From NCBI GenBank assembly GCA_020975725.1, contig QXJR01000027.1, forward strand, positions 806,001 to 870,000: a DNA stretch of 64,000 nucleotides, written 5' to 3'. The notes beneath the pieces are model-generated. The model did no database searches. It saw only the letters and a list, made by a program, of their open reading frames with translations, and was not told the origin of the DNA. Positions 19,797 through 29,485 of this stretch are shown piece by piece. The first letter of the stretch is position 1, and the number at the start of each line of letters is the position of its first letter. This DNA is from Picocystis sp. L7. Its lineage: Eukaryota > Chlorophyta > Picocystophyceae > Picocystales > Picocystaceae. The position numbers and the translations under genes are program-made.

Positions 19797-20993
19797 ATGA
19801 TGTCCGACGCACTGGAGCGGATCGCCGGCGAAGGATGCGCGAAGGATCGTGTGGAGAAGTACATGGAACTTCTCCAGGCGGTGGTGGAGCGAGGAGACGT
19901 CACCGGGATGCTCGAACTGCTGAGGCACGTGGTCTCGGATCGCGTGCCTCTCGTGGCCAGCCGGAACGTCGTGCAACGCTTCGTCGAAGAACTCAAGGCG
20001 ATACCGGCCGAAATGCACAAGCAGGTGGCGACACAGGCCATCCAAATCCTGCAGCCGCGTGTGGTCTCCTTCGAAGAGCAAGTCGCCGCGCTGCGAGAGT
20101 CGCTCGCCGACGTCCTGGCCCAGGACGAAGAATGGACGGCAGCAGCTCATGTGCTGGCCGGCATCGACCTCGAGTCGGGGAACCGAATCCTGGACAGCGA
20201 TTACAAGCTGGCCAAATGTGTGAGAATCGCCATGCTCTACCTCGAGGACGACGACGCAATGCACGCAGAATCCTTCATCAACAAAGCATCCTTCCTCCTG
20301 CCACAGACCCAGAACCGAGAACTGCAGCTCCAGTACAAAGTCTGTCACGCCAGAATACTGGATTCGAAACGAAAGTTCTTGGATGCCGCGCACAAGTACT
20401 ACGACCTGAGCCAGATCCACGAGCGGGTCGTTGAAGGGCAAGAGGTGGACGAGAGAGATCTCGTTCAGGCACTGGGTGCAGCAGTCACCTGCACCATACT
20501 TGCGCCCGCCGGACCACAAAGAATGAGAATGCTGGCCGTGCTGTACAAAGACGAACGGTGCAGGACTCTACCGATCTATTCTCTCCTGGAAAGAGTGTAC
20601 TTCGAAAGAATACTGTCCAAAGAGCAAATCAACAGCTTTGCTCAGGGGCTTGCTCCTCACCAGCTGGCGACCACTGCGGACGGGTCCACCGTCCTAGACC
20701 GGGCTATGGTAGAGCACAACCTCCTAAGTGCAAGCAAACTGTACAAGAATATCTACACGAAGGAATTGGGAGCTCTTTTGGGCGTAGACACGGCAAAGGC
20801 CGAAAGGATAGCAGCACGGATGGTCACGGAAGGTCGGATGGTGGGCACAATCGATCAGGTCGAAGGGATCATTTACTTCAGAAGCTCGCAGGATGAACAA
20901 CGGAGCTGGGACAGCAGGATTCATGCCCTTTGTCAAGACACCAACTCGATACTCGATCGTGCTACTTCCTTGGGGATCGATGTGGATCTTTAA
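19797..20993 (+). CDS. CSN4: COP9 signalosome subunit 4
   Basis: A 398-aa protein from the tandem ATGs at 19797 and 19800; an in-frame ATG at 19734 adds only unconserved residues. Similarity to CSN4 runs end to end: [84 protein letters not shown], then the PCI/winged-helix part [40 protein letters not shown]. Human CSN4 is 406 aa, so it is full length. CSN4 is a PCI scaffold of the COP9 signalosome, which removes Nedd8 from cullins. The gene is intron-free. Its presence implies a working signalosome in this small genome. Confidence 0.95.
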   Translation: MMSDALERIAGEGCAKDRVEKYMELLQAVVERGDVTGMLELLRHVVSDRVPLVASRNVVQRFVEELKAIPAEMHKQVATQAIQILQPRVVSFEEQVAALRESLADVLAQDEEWTAAAHVLAGIDLESGNRILDSDYKLAKCVRIAMLYLEDDDAMHAESFINKASFLLPQTQNRELQLQYKVCHARILDSKRKFLDAAHKYYDLSQIHERVVEGQEVDERDLVQALGAAVTCTILAPAGPQRMRMLAVLYKDERCRTLPIYSLLERVYFERILSKEQINSFAQGLAPHQLATTADGSTVLDRAMVEHNLLSASKLYKNIYTKELGALLGVDTAKAERIAARMVTEGRMVGTIDQVEGIIYFRSSQDEQRSWDSRIHALCQDTNSILDRATSLGIDVDL

Positions 20994-21118
20994 GGTGTAC
21001 ACGCAGTGGACGTCTCAGTAGCATAACTCGTAAGGAAGCTTGGGTTGCCGCTTGTAACCATGTTTGGACGCTCTGCACGTTTTGTTGGGACGAATGCACA
21101 TTCGGCTTCCTCCAGGAT

Positions 21119-21615
21119 TCATTGCTTGGCGCCTTGAGACCTGCCTCCTCTTTGCCCCCGGCCTCCTCTCCCCCCTGCACGTCCTCCACCGTCCCGGCCA
21201 GGGCCTCCTCTTGCCCTTCCACGACCTCTACCTCCACCTGAAGGTCTTTCCTGTTCTTTTTGCATCATTTCCTCTTCTGCCTTGGCTAGCATCTCATCCG
21301 GCACCCGAATGTACTTTATTGTGTTACCTCTCACGTAGGCTTCTGGCAGGTGCCAGAATCGATCGCCGTTCCTCGACGTGCATACCACTTCTGTCAGGTG
21401 CAGGTTCATCCAGGTGTCACATTGATCCAAGTGTCCATTGAAGGTTTCTCCGTTTTTCGTCTCCACCAGCTGTCCCTCGCCCGACACGCCAACCGCAACC
21501 TCCTTGTCAGCGAACCATCTCCAGCCGCCTCGCCTGCGTCACCGATCTTCTCCTCGCGCACCATGGGTTGTCCCTGCGTCACTTTGAGCAGCGACAAAGG
21601 AAACTGCGCCGCCAT
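21119..21615 (-). CDS. LSM4: U6 snRNA-associated Sm-like protein LSm4, two exons
   Basis: Exon 1 is 21562-21615 ([18 protein letters not shown]), exon 2 is 21119-21469 ([16 protein letters not shown]...). The 92-nt intron 21470-21561 has donor GTGCGC, a GCTGACAAGG branch site and an ACAG acceptor, joining in phase 0. The joined start matches LSm4 (human MLPLSLLKTAQNHPMLVELK). Sm1 motif residues ([20 protein letters not shown]), Sm2 ([15 protein letters not shown]) and a Gly/Arg-rich tail ([10 protein letters not shown]) are all present in 134 aa. LSm4 is part of LSm2-8 in the nucleus (U6 snRNA) and LSm1-7 in P-bodies (mRNA decay). The unspliced second exon has its own ATG, which could mislead annotation. 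Confidence 0.95.
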
Positions 21616-22057
21616 CCTCGTCAGCTCTTCGCCTTCGTTTCCAACCTCGCTTTCGTCCTCGGCCAGGGTTCGGAAACCCGCTCGTTGCGTGCGGTGCATC
21701 CACGCGTTCCCCTTCACGATCCACGTGCATTTCCTGCACCCCTTCGTTTCGCTCCTCCTTCCCTCTCAAGCTCGCGTTCGATCGCAAACGAGCGCGCACA
21801 CACCATCGCGCACCGATCCCGTCCACCGACGCTTTCTGGTGTCGGGACGAGGCTTCGGGTTCGTCCCTTTCAAGGCTTCCCTTTCGTTCCGATCGGACCC
21901 TCCCTTCTGATCCGGTCCTCCGACCCGGGAACGTCTCGTGTTGCCCTCCATGGGGGGTGGCCAGCCAGGCCCCCATTTTTAAGCGAAGGTGTTAAGCGGG
22001 GAGTTTACGGCAGGGTTAAGCGAAGGGGACGTGTCGGAACACGTCGGTTGGGATGCG
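21616..22057. promoter_or_regulatory. Divergent promoter LSM4 / Pol delta-like gene with TTAAGCG boxes
   Basis: Between 21975 and 22025 the sequence carries three TTAAGCG copies (TTTTTAAGCGAAGG, GTTAAGCGGGG and GGTTAAGCGAAGG). They lie 30-80 bp before the ATG at 22058. They match the TTAA-type boxes of other promoters here. An in-frame GTG at 21989 falls among them, so it is a poor start. Confidence 0.45.
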
Positions 22058-25000
22058 ATGTCGAGCGACACCGACACCTCCAAGCGCGTCGCATGGACGC
22101 GCCTTGCACCTCGGACGAAACCCAGGTGCGGGAAAGGCGAGGAACAAAGGCGTGGAAGGTCCAAGGGCGGCGTAGAAGGACGCCAGGAGAGGATGGAAGC
22201 GATGGTGCTGGACGTAGTGGAAGAGGACGGAAGGTTCAAGGTCTGGGGAATGGCGACACATGGACCTAGAGTGTGCTGGGAAGTGCATGACTACTGCCCG
22301 TACTTCTACGTGCATGCACCCGTGTACCACGGGAAAAAGGTTCGAAGGAAGGAGGGGGAATGGATCGACGAGGAAGATTGCGAAGCGTTCTGCAAAGCAC
22401 TCCAAGAAAGAATCGGATCCGGATGTACAGTGCGAAACGTCAAAAGAGTCCACAAGAAACCCCTGATGTTTTACCGGCCCCTGTCACCAGATTCAGAAGC
22501 GTTCCTCAGGATCGAGCTGGAACCAGGAGGAAACACCCGAACATCGAGCGCCGCGTGCAGATCTCTCCTCGCAAGCGACTTCTTGAAAAGCAAAGGATTG
22601 ACTTTGATGGAGAGCGCCATGTACGAGGATGAAGTCAAGCCTCTGACAAGATTTATGTGCGATACAAGCATAGCTGCAGGAAAGTGGATCTCTTGCGCCC
22701 TTCCCGACAGGGGTACAAAGTCGAATCGCACGATTGCATCGTGGAAGGATTTACAAGTCAAAGATGAAGGGCTGGATCATCGAGGGTCCAACAGTGTTCC
22801 GCTCCACACTGTGGTTGTTGATTGCTCGTTGTGCTCTACAAAACGCCATGACAGAACCCCGCAACCCGCCAGCGACCCTATAGCTTTGATAGCTTGCTTG
22901 GAAATGGATATGGACATCGATGGTGCCTCTTCCAGCAGCTGCTGTGGCAGAATGCACATCTTTGCTTGGAGGCGCCTTCACCCCTCCAAGGAAGCCACAA
23001 TTCACGTCTTTGACTCAGAGCAAGCCATGCTGAAAGGATGGTGCACTTGGTTGAAAGTTGAAGCAGATCCAGACCTCCTGCTCACTTTTCAGGTGCGAGA
23101 TACTTTGAAGACCATACTCGAAAGGGGCAAAGCTATGAAAATGGACGGTCTTGCCCTTGGACGCGACGGTGGCTTGCTCAAATGTCAGTCTTCGGTGATG
23201 TACAGTGCTGCATGGGTTCGCAGTCAGTCGCGCATGTCTGCCACCAGCAATCAGGAGACATTTAAGGCTTCTATTGGCGGGAGGCTTGTGATCGATGTCC
23301 TGCGTCATGTGCTCACCAACCAATCGCTCTCCACGTTCACCCTGGCAGACTGTGTACAGAGCATTCTGGGAGAGACCTTGGAAATTATTCCCCCTTCTAC
23401 ACTCACTTCGCTGTGGAAAGGGAGCGTGAACGAGAGGCAAAGGCTCGTCCGGTACACGCAAAGGAGAGTGGAGGCCACTATTGCGCTTGCTAAAAGGATG
23501 GGAACACTGTCCGAGTCCATGGAAATAGCTCGGGTCACTGGCTTAAGCATTCCACAAGTCATGTACAATGCACAAATTGTCAGGACATTTAGCTTGCTGC
23601 TGCGCTTTGCACATTACCAAAATTACATCCTGGGTGGGAAACTTGAGCCGGGAACCCTGTCTGAATCTCCGTTTCTGATGCATCCAAGCGAGCACAATAC
23701 TGCAGGATTCTACACGGATCCAGTTGCAGTGCTGGACTTTGCGAGCCTGTACCCTTCAATCTACCAAGCACACAATCTTTGCTATACCACGCTGCTGCAC
23801 GTAGAAGATAGACACACGATAAAAGAAGAAGACTTGTTCGTGACCCCAACAGGAGCAGCCTTCGTTTCTGCAAAATTGAGGAAGGGCCTTCTTCCGGATA
23901 TATTGGATAGATTGATCCAAGCAAGGAAGCATGCGAAGGCAGAGTTAGAAAAATTGGATCCGCACTGTGCTGCCTATGGTCGTATGAACTCGCGTCAAAA
24001 AGCCCTCAAAATTACAGCAAATGCACTTTACGGGTTCACTGGTGCTAGCACTTCGCCACTCCAGTGCGTCCCACTGGCCGACTCGTGCCTGGCCTTGGGC
24101 TCTGCTGCCTGCCGTAGAGCCAAAGAGTTGCTGGCGACAGCAAAGGACACGAAATCATTGCGCAGTAGAGTGATTTACTGCCAGACCGACAGTGTGTTCG
24201 TCTGTTTTCCCGGTGCAAGTGTAGAAGAAGCAATTCAAGCCGGACGTCAGGCAGCAGATCTTGTGAGCAAAGAGTTTCCCGCACCGATACGATTGAAGTT
24301 CGAACAGGTATTGTGTCCGTTCCTCCTTCTGCATGTGAATCGATATGCTGGGAAAGGAATTGAGAATTCAGGAGATACAGGACATATGGTAATCAAAGGG
24401 ATCAGGTCCGAATGGAGGCAAGCCCCTCCGTTCTTACAGAACATCCTCCGCAAGTCCCTCGAGTGTGCGGTGATGATCCAGGATACCCAGTTGGCACTTC
24501 GCCATGCAAAGTCAGAGATTCAACGGCTCTTGCTTGGCAAATGCAGCTTGCATGAACTTGTGATGACTGGGGGGCTCTGGAGGGTTAGCGGCAGAGAGAT
24601 CGAATCAGCTGCGGGCAATGGAGGCGATGCATCAGACATCACGGGTCCTCATGCAACCTTGGCAGTAAAGATGCAGAGGCGAGATAGAGGAAAGACGTTC
24701 CTGCTCGGAGAGAGGGTACCCTACATTCTTCTCAATGGGCACAAGACGCAAGACGATGCCGCAGAAGACCCACTGGTCGTGCTCCAGAACCATGGTTTGC
24801 CCAACTATGCACTCTATTGGAACAACAAGGTCCGCTCGTTTCTCCACGAGATTTTCCAACACCTCCTGAACGCCGAAGATTTGCATGACCTGCTTGAAGG
24901 GAGTCACACAAGGATTCGCCACAGTAGAATTGCCAGGGATAGAGCTGCAGATTGCAAGCCTCAAAGCTCCAAGAGGAAGAGGCAGCAGCAGGGCCTGGGC

Positions 25001-25324
25001 CAATACTTTGAACAAAAGCCCAAATGCTTGAACTGTGGACAGGCCATCCAATCTGGTGAAGCCTCCTTGTGTGGGAAATGCGCTGGGGAGCCAGGACGGG
25101 AAGCACAAATCCTTTGGGGCTTACTAAATGACCGCCAGTCGACAGAATCACAACTTCATCGCATATGTCAGAAATGCCAGCAGTGTGGCTCTGGTATGTT
25201 GTCTCAGCCTTTTCTGTGTCAGAACGGTGATTGCAAGGTTTTGTATCTGCGAGGGCGTGCTGCCATGGACTTGGAAGACCTCGATCGCGCCATAGCACGC
25301 TTTGACTGTCCGAAACCAGCATGA
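22058..25324 (+). CDS. DNA polymerase delta catalytic subunit-like protein, probably catalytically dead
   Basis: A 1088-aa intron-free B-family polymerase from the ATG at 22058. Similarity to POLD1 is end to end: motif A LDFASLYPSIYQAHNLCYTT (Asp near residue 560), motif B ALKITANALYGFTGA, AADLVSKEFPAPIRLKFEQV, RYAGKG, and both C-terminal Cys clusters (CLNCGQAI/CGKC; CQKCQQCG/CQNGDCKVLYLR). But motif C reads VIYCQTDSVFV where the family has YGDTDS: Gln709 (codon 24182-24184) replaces the first catalytic Asp and Cys the Gly. The exonuclease positions are also lost (FQVRDTLKTIL for YNIQNFDLPYL; YTQRRVEATIAL for YCLKDAYLPLRL), as is the usual KGLEAVRRD. Full-length and open, so probably a retained structural paralog rather than the replicase; a true POLD1 must exist elsewhere. 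Confidence 0.85.
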   Translation: MSSDTDTSKRVAWTRLAPRTKPRCGKGEEQRRGRSKGGVEGRQERMEAMVLDVVEEDGRFKVWGMATHGPRVCWEVHDYCPYFYVHAPVYHGKKVRRKEGEWIDEEDCEAFCKALQERIGSGCTVRNVKRVHKKPLMFYRPLSPDSEAFLRIELEPGGNTRTSSAACRSLLASDFLKSKGLTLMESAMYEDEVKPLTRFMCDTSIAAGKWISCALPDRGTKSNRTIASWKDLQVKDEGLDHRGSNSVPLHTVVVDCSLCSTKRHDRTPQPASDPIALIACLEMDMDIDGASSSSCCGRMHIFAWRRLHPSKEATIHVFDSEQAMLKGWCTWLKVEADPDLLLTFQVRDTLKTILERGKAMKMDGLALGRDGGLLKCQSSVMYSAAWVRSQSRMSATSNQETFKASIGGRLVIDVLRHVLTNQSLSTFTLADCVQSILGETLEIIPPSTLTSLWKGSVNERQRLVRYTQRRVEATIALAKRMGTLSESMEIARVTGLSIPQVMYNAQIVRTFSLLLRFAHYQNYILGGKLEPGTLSESPFLMHPSEHNTAGFYTDPVAVLDFASLYPSIYQAHNLCYTTLLHVEDRHTIKEEDLFVTPTGAAFVSAKLRKGLLPDILDRLIQARKHAKAELEKLDPHCAAYGRMNSRQKALKITANALYGFTGASTSPLQCVPLADSCLALGSAACRRAKELLATAKDTKSLRSRVIYCQTDSVFVCFPGASVEEAIQAGRQAADLVSKEFPAPIRLKFEQVLCPFLLLHVNRYAGKGIENSGDTGHMVIKGIRSEWRQAPPFLQNILRKSLECAVMIQDTQLALRHAKSEIQRLLLGKCSLHELVMTGGLWRVSGREIESAAGNGGDASDITGPHATLAVKMQRRDRGKTFLLGERVPYILLNGHKTQDDAAEDPLVVLQNHGLPNYALYWNNKVRSFLHEIFQHLLNAEDLHDLLEGSHTRIRHSRIARDRAADCKPQSSKRKRQQQGLGQYFEQKPKCLNCGQAIQSGEASLCGKCAGEPGREAQILWGLLNDRQSTESQLHRICQKCQQCGSGMLSQPFLCQNGDCKVLYLRGRAAMDLEDLDRAIARFDCPKPA

Positions 25325-25516
25325 ATCTTTGCAAAGCTGATGGCTGTGCATTTTCTGAGTGCAGCCAGACCCAGGGTATGGATTTTTTGCTGTCCAGAGC
25401 ATGCCTTTGTCCTTTTCATTCTTCATGCAGTGCGATGCGATCATGCACCAGTGAATGGATTTCGTTTTTGCTCATTCCCTAAAATGCCTTCTCGCATGTT
25501 CTCTTGCTCTATGGGT

Positions 25517-26110
25517 TCACCGCTTTTTTTTCTTCCCAACCTTTTTGACCTTCTTCTTGGCCTTGGTTTTCTTTCTCCCCGTGTTTCCTTGCAGGGCCTG
25601 AAGTTGCTTCTTGACCTCTTTCGGTTTAAGCCTGATTTTCTTGGCCTTGCCCTTGGGATCCTGCTTTGGATCGACGCCATCAAGTTGTTCGTCTCGTTCA
25701 TCTTTTTCTGTGTCCTCCTCTTCGTCTTGGAACGCAGGCCGGTGTCCCACCTGTTCCGGTCCCAAGGATTCGGTCACCACCGTGCTGACCAGTCCGTCCT
25801 TCCATGCAAAGGTGTCGGACGTGGATTCCTTCCTGGACCCTTCCAGAGCCACTCGCACGTCCTCTTGCGCCTGGAGCTGCGAAGCTTCTCGTTCGGCCAC
25901 GGCTCGACGCTTGGCTTCTCGACGTGCTTGTCGCGCCGCCAGCCTTCGCTCCTTCTCCTTCCGTTGCAGCACTTCGAGCGCTTGTTTCCTCCTCTTCGCC
26001 TTCCTCTGTGCAAACCCCGTCACGAACTCGCGATGCCTCTCCGGATCGAAGGAAACGCACGTCCCTTTGCGACGCTTGCCGTGCGCCAAAGATGGCGCTT
26101 CCACGTCCAT
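25517..26110 (-). CDS. NOL12: NOL12 / RRP17-type ribosome biogenesis protein
   Basis: A 197-aa very basic protein from the ATG at 26110 (MDVEAPSLAHGKRRKG). The diagnostic block VSFDPERHREFVTGFAQRKAKRRKQA matches the Nop25/RRP17 family (human VVFDEEKRREYLTGFHKRK). A coiled coil of K/R/E follows (KEKERRLAARQARREAKRRA), then an acidic patch (EEEDTEKDERDEQ) and a lysine-rich nucleolar tail. Family members act in 60S subunit maturation, some as 5'-3' exonucleases. The frame continues upstream to 26278, but the family start fits the chosen ATG. Confidence 0.8.
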   Translation of the reverse strand: MDVEAPSLAHGKRRKGTCVSFDPERHREFVTGFAQRKAKRRKQALEVLQRKEKERRLAARQARREAKRRAVAEREASQLQAQEDVRVALEGSRKESTSDTFAWKDGLVSTVVTESLGPEQVGHRPAFQDEEEDTEKDERDEQLDGVDPKQDPKGKAKKIRLKPKEVKKQLQALQGNTGRKKTKAKKKVKKVGKKKKR

Positions 26111-26862
26111 CCCGCTCACACGATTTGGCGGGAAGGAGATCTCCAGGGGAACGAAGTCGGACTTCGAGGGGGGGGAGGAAATTCCCAAGGTTGTGTTGTA
26201 CATCCACCACACCCCCCTTGTGTATGGGGGGGGCTGGCTGTGCCCAGGAGGATCCAGGTCATGGACACCCGCCTCCACCCGTACCAGGGGACGGTTGCAT
26301 GGAAGCGAGGACGGTGGGAAGATCGCGCACTCCGCGCAGGAAGGAAGATCGCGTCGGAATCAACGATCCCGTGTGCGGTGTGCCAAGCGAAGCCCATGTG
26401 AGGCAGAGGTTCGGGATGAAAGGGATCGTCGGAGTCCCGAAGCACTGCCTTTCGTACAACAGGTCAAGGCAAAAGCTGCGCACAGACCACGTCTGATCCA
26501 GGGGCAGGGGTGACCAGCAGAAAAGAGACAAGCACATCCATTGGGTTCCTCGGGGTCCGCATTGCAGCAGCATCGGCATAAGCTCACACAAAGGGAAGAG
26601 AAGAAGAATTACAGACGGCTGGAACGCACAAAGGCCACAATTCTCGAATATACGCCATAGAGCTATCGCCACACAAGGGACTAGTTTAGCAAAAACTGCA
26701 GCAGAACACCTGCGGTAAATGTCAAAACCATGCAGCAGAAAAGGGGCGAAGCCACGAAAAGAAAGAGTCAGAGAGCACATTGTCGCATCCGCCCACCGTT
26801 CCACACATTGGCATCAGGGAACAGAGGAGTTGCAGCCCTGACACCAAGGAAGCAACACAAAA
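26111..26862. other. Intergenic between two minus-strand genes
   Basis: 750 bp with no convincing ORF. It starts with a GC-rich promoter-like part (GGGGGGGAGG near 26170, a CACCCCCC run near 26209) and becomes A+T-richer towards 26860. No RNA gene is recognised. Confidence 0.4.
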
Positions 26863-27993
26863 TTATCTGCTGGACAAAAGACCGCTGTCTTCTAAAGCCT
26901 GGTCGAACGTCTTGCTCTTCTTGCCATGCTTCCCTTGGGAGTTCTTCTCCTTGTCACCACTCACCAGAACCATCTTCCTCACCGTCATCTTCTTTATCCC
27001 TGATTCCCTAGCCCTGCCGCTGAAGGAGACAGCCGCAACGCCTCCCACCAAAGCCAACGCCGCAGCACCCACCCCAAATATCACGCCGTTGCGCTTCTTG
27101 TGAGAGGCCGCCTGTCCTGCTTGCTTCCTCATGCCGGCTTTGGTCGGTACGGTGGTGCCCCGAGAGCTGCCCTTACGATCCCCGGTGGCTTGAGTGGAAT
27201 GCTTGGCCCCTGTGCCTCTTCTGCCTTTCGATTGCGTTTCGTCTCCACCCTTGGCTGCTGTCTTGGACGCAGGTCTGGGCGGGAGCTTTGGAAGGGACGC
27301 GGGCTTCTTTACCGCACCGTCCGAGTGGGTCGCGGGTCGGTCTCCGGACGCTGTCTCCTTGGGTGGACTGTCTCGCACGGGTGGTGCTGTCATGTTTTCG
27401 CTTCTGGCAACATCGGGCGCCCGGGCCGAAGATTTCGGCGGCTGCGCTTGCATCACCCTTGAGGGGGGTGCGAATTCTTTGGGTGGTGGGCTGGAGGTCA
27501 CGTTGGCCTTGCGCGCAGCTCCCAACCTCACCGCGAGCTTGGGGGTGTGATCCCTTTCCTCTTTTTCTTCTCCTTCCGGTTCTTCTGCCATCGGAATGTC
27601 CGCAAAGGACACGGTGCCCAACCATGCTCCTTCCTTCTGTCCTTCCTCTGGGTCGACGTTCGTTTCTTCTGCTTCCCGATTCCCTCGGCCTTCTTTCTTC
27701 TCCTCCTCTTGCTCTCCTTCCCCTTGGAAACGGATCACCTCCACCTCTTCCTTTTTTTCCTCGACGGTTGGTACGCGATCATCTTTGAGGCGGCCCTCGT
27801 CCTCGTAGTTCCTGGAGGTGGCACGCTCGGTCATCCACTTCCACGCCTTCCATGCGGTCGTGGTTTCTGCGCCGTAGTTCCACACGTAGCTTCCCAGTGC
27901 CGCGGTGGCAAAGGCAGCAAGCACGGCCGCGAACATCTGTACGTTTCTCGCGTGCCACGAACCGACCGTCAGTTCCGCCATCGCCCATCGCAT
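26863..27993 (-). CDS. Two-TM protein with a long acidic/Pro-Lys-rich middle, unknown function
   Basis: A 376-aa protein from the ATG at 27993 (or MAELTVGS at 27981). An N-terminal TM segment (MFAAVLAAFATAALGSYVW) is followed by charged low-complexity sequence with KEEVEV and EEEKKEGRG. Then comes a Pro/Ser/Lys-rich region and a second TM (GVIFGVGAAALALVGGVAAV) near residue 320. The tail is basic and ends LEDSGLLSSR. I recognise no domain. The two anchors with a disordered linker could bridge membranes or form a loop on one side. Confidence 0.5.
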   Translation of the reverse strand: MRWAMAELTVGSWHARNVQMFAAVLAAFATAALGSYVWNYGAETTTAWKAWKWMTERATSRNYEDEGRLKDDRVPTVEEKKEEVEVIRFQGEGEQEEEKKEGRGNREAEETNVDPEEGQKEGAWLGTVSFADIPMAEEPEGEEKEERDHTPKLAVRLGAARKANVTSSPPPKEFAPPSRVMQAQPPKSSARAPDVARSENMTAPPVRDSPPKETASGDRPATHSDGAVKKPASLPKLPPRPASKTAAKGGDETQSKGRRGTGAKHSTQATGDRKGSSRGTTVPTKAGMRKQAGQAASHKKRNGVIFGVGAAALALVGGVAAVSFSGRARESGIKKMTVRKMVLVSGDKEKNSQGKHGKKSKTFDQALEDSGLLSSR

Positions 27994-28384
27994 CCGTTTC
28001 CAGCGTCGCAGGCACGCGTCCGGCGTCGCACCTCCATCCTGAGGTGTTTCCAGGGTTGTTCGGACGAGTTTCCATCTCCCACCCACGCGGCAAGCGCGAG
28101 GGTGGGCCAGAAGAGCGACGTAAACGCCGCTGTCCACGCCATCGTCGAACACGTGCGTCGGCAATCGGTCCACTCCCTTTCGCGCCCATCCCTCCCCCCC
28201 CCCGATGTTAACCTCGAGTTAAGCGATGGATTCCGGGGAGGGGACGAGGGGGATCGACGGACGGGAGAAGCGGTTCACGTAGGGTTCATCGACCCTCCCC
28301 TCCCCTTCGGTCCAGGAAGGAAGGGATCCGTTTGAAATCCCGGTGGGGTCGGGGAAAAGGGAGGGCGAACCCGGGGCAGGGCCA

Positions 28385-28411
28385 CCCGGGGGGAGTTTCT
28401 TCTCCGGGGGG
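28385..28411. promoter_or_regulatory. Shared promoter element CCCGGGGGG-AGTTTCTTCTCC-GGG (copy 1)
   Basis: It nearly matches 52918-52942 (CCCCCCGGGGG, AGTTTCTTCTC, GGG). Both copies sit in divergent promoters of unrelated genes. The unusual central AGTTTCTTCTC makes coincidence unlikely. Confidence 0.5.
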
Positions 28412-29370
28412 GTCGTGGGGGGTCGGTACCCCTCGGGGATGAACGGCGGATCCGCGCCACAAGTCTCGCTTCTTTCGGGGAAAAAGGTGTTCGTCCATGG
28501 GCTGTGCACCTCGGTGCAATCATGATGGTTCACTCGAGTCACCCCGGTTCGGAGAAGATACTCCCACCCCGGTGGTTTCGAGTCTCGGTAGGGATCGAAG
28601 GGACTGGGTCACCCCGTCACAGAAGACTGCAGTGGTAGGTAGCCTGTAGTGCATGGGACGGTAGCACTGCCCCCCACCTGATATACTCCAGTGGAGCGTC
28701 AGAAGGGACGGGTAGAGAGAAGTGTGGACGCTTGCTGCTGTGTTGGACTCGTGAGCCTACGAGAAGACCCGAAGAGCACGGCAACTGGAACCGTTGGAAC
28801 ACACGTACAGTCAAACTTGGAACCTGGTGTTTGGTGATTCGCACGCTCGTGAGTTGAACTGCAATACGAGGGAGTGAATGACTGGTGGTAATCCTCGATC
28901 TCTCTCACCCAAAACCCACGGAGAAAAGACGATTCGGTCAACAAAAGGGCCGTCGGTCCATCGGTTGGAGACAGCTTCCTACAATGCCTTGCGTAAGGTG
29001 GGATCGTCTTCGGGCGATGGATTCGGACGCACACGCATCAAACCATGCGCCCACTCGTGAGATTCACGAGGGGAGTCGTCCTCGATCTACACGCGATTTG
29101 GCTAGTTTCCGTTCACTTGATGCTTAGCGATCAGGTACACTCGAGGGTGCTGATTTCATTCGGTTGGTCGGACTTGCCATCTCGACTGCTTGGGAGTGGG
29201 TGTTTCGTCGCGACCCCGGTTGGACTCTCGGAGTCGGGCGTATCCCCAGGAAACGGGTACTTCCAACCGGACCTCCCTTTCGGAAAAGGGGGTCGAACCC
29301 CGATCGTCCGGACTCCGAACCCGATGCGAAACCGGACGGGTCCCCATCCTCTTCCCATCCCATCCCGGTC

Positions 29371-29421
29371 GAGATCTCGATGGCTCGCCAGGGGAGGTAT
29401 CGATCGCAGGATCGAGATCTC
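29371..29421. promoter_or_regulatory. Inverted repeat GAGATCTCGAT ... ATCGAGATCTC before DEX1
   Basis: Arms at 29371-29381 and 29411-29421 are perfect 11-bp inverted copies. GGTATCGAT lies between them. A similar set (GGTATCGATATCTCGG and CATCGAGATCTCTG) occurs at 36309-36343 in another divergent promoter. Confidence 0.45.
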
Positions 29422-29485
29422 TTTCGAGGATATCGATTCGGGGCACGAGGGAGGAGGACGACCCGCCATCGTCTCGACTGCGCGC

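Larger units (their letters stand above)
27994..29485. other. Large divergent intergenic region (1.5 kb) with several promoter motifs
   Basis: Three parts can be told apart. Near 28207 is GTTAACCTCGAGTTAAG; from 28300 to 28460 is a G/C-run block with the shared CCCGGGGGG-AGTTTCTTCTCC element (28385-28411). From 28600 to 29250 it is A+T-richer with no ORF of note. From 29371 to 29421 are GAGATCTCGAT and its inverted copy ATCGAGATCTC, plus GGTATCGAT, just before the DEX1 start. No RNA gene is recognised. Confidence 0.45.

Noticed and set aside
21406-21717. 103-codon minus ORF as a separate gene
   Set aside because: It contains LSM4 exon 1 read through into the intron and is not a gene of its own.
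22058-25324. REV3 (Pol zeta) as the identity of the degenerate polymerase
   Set aside because: REV3 also lacks exonuclease residues, but the block AADLVSKEFPAPIRLKFE and the motif A context QAHNLCYTT match POLD1, not REV3.
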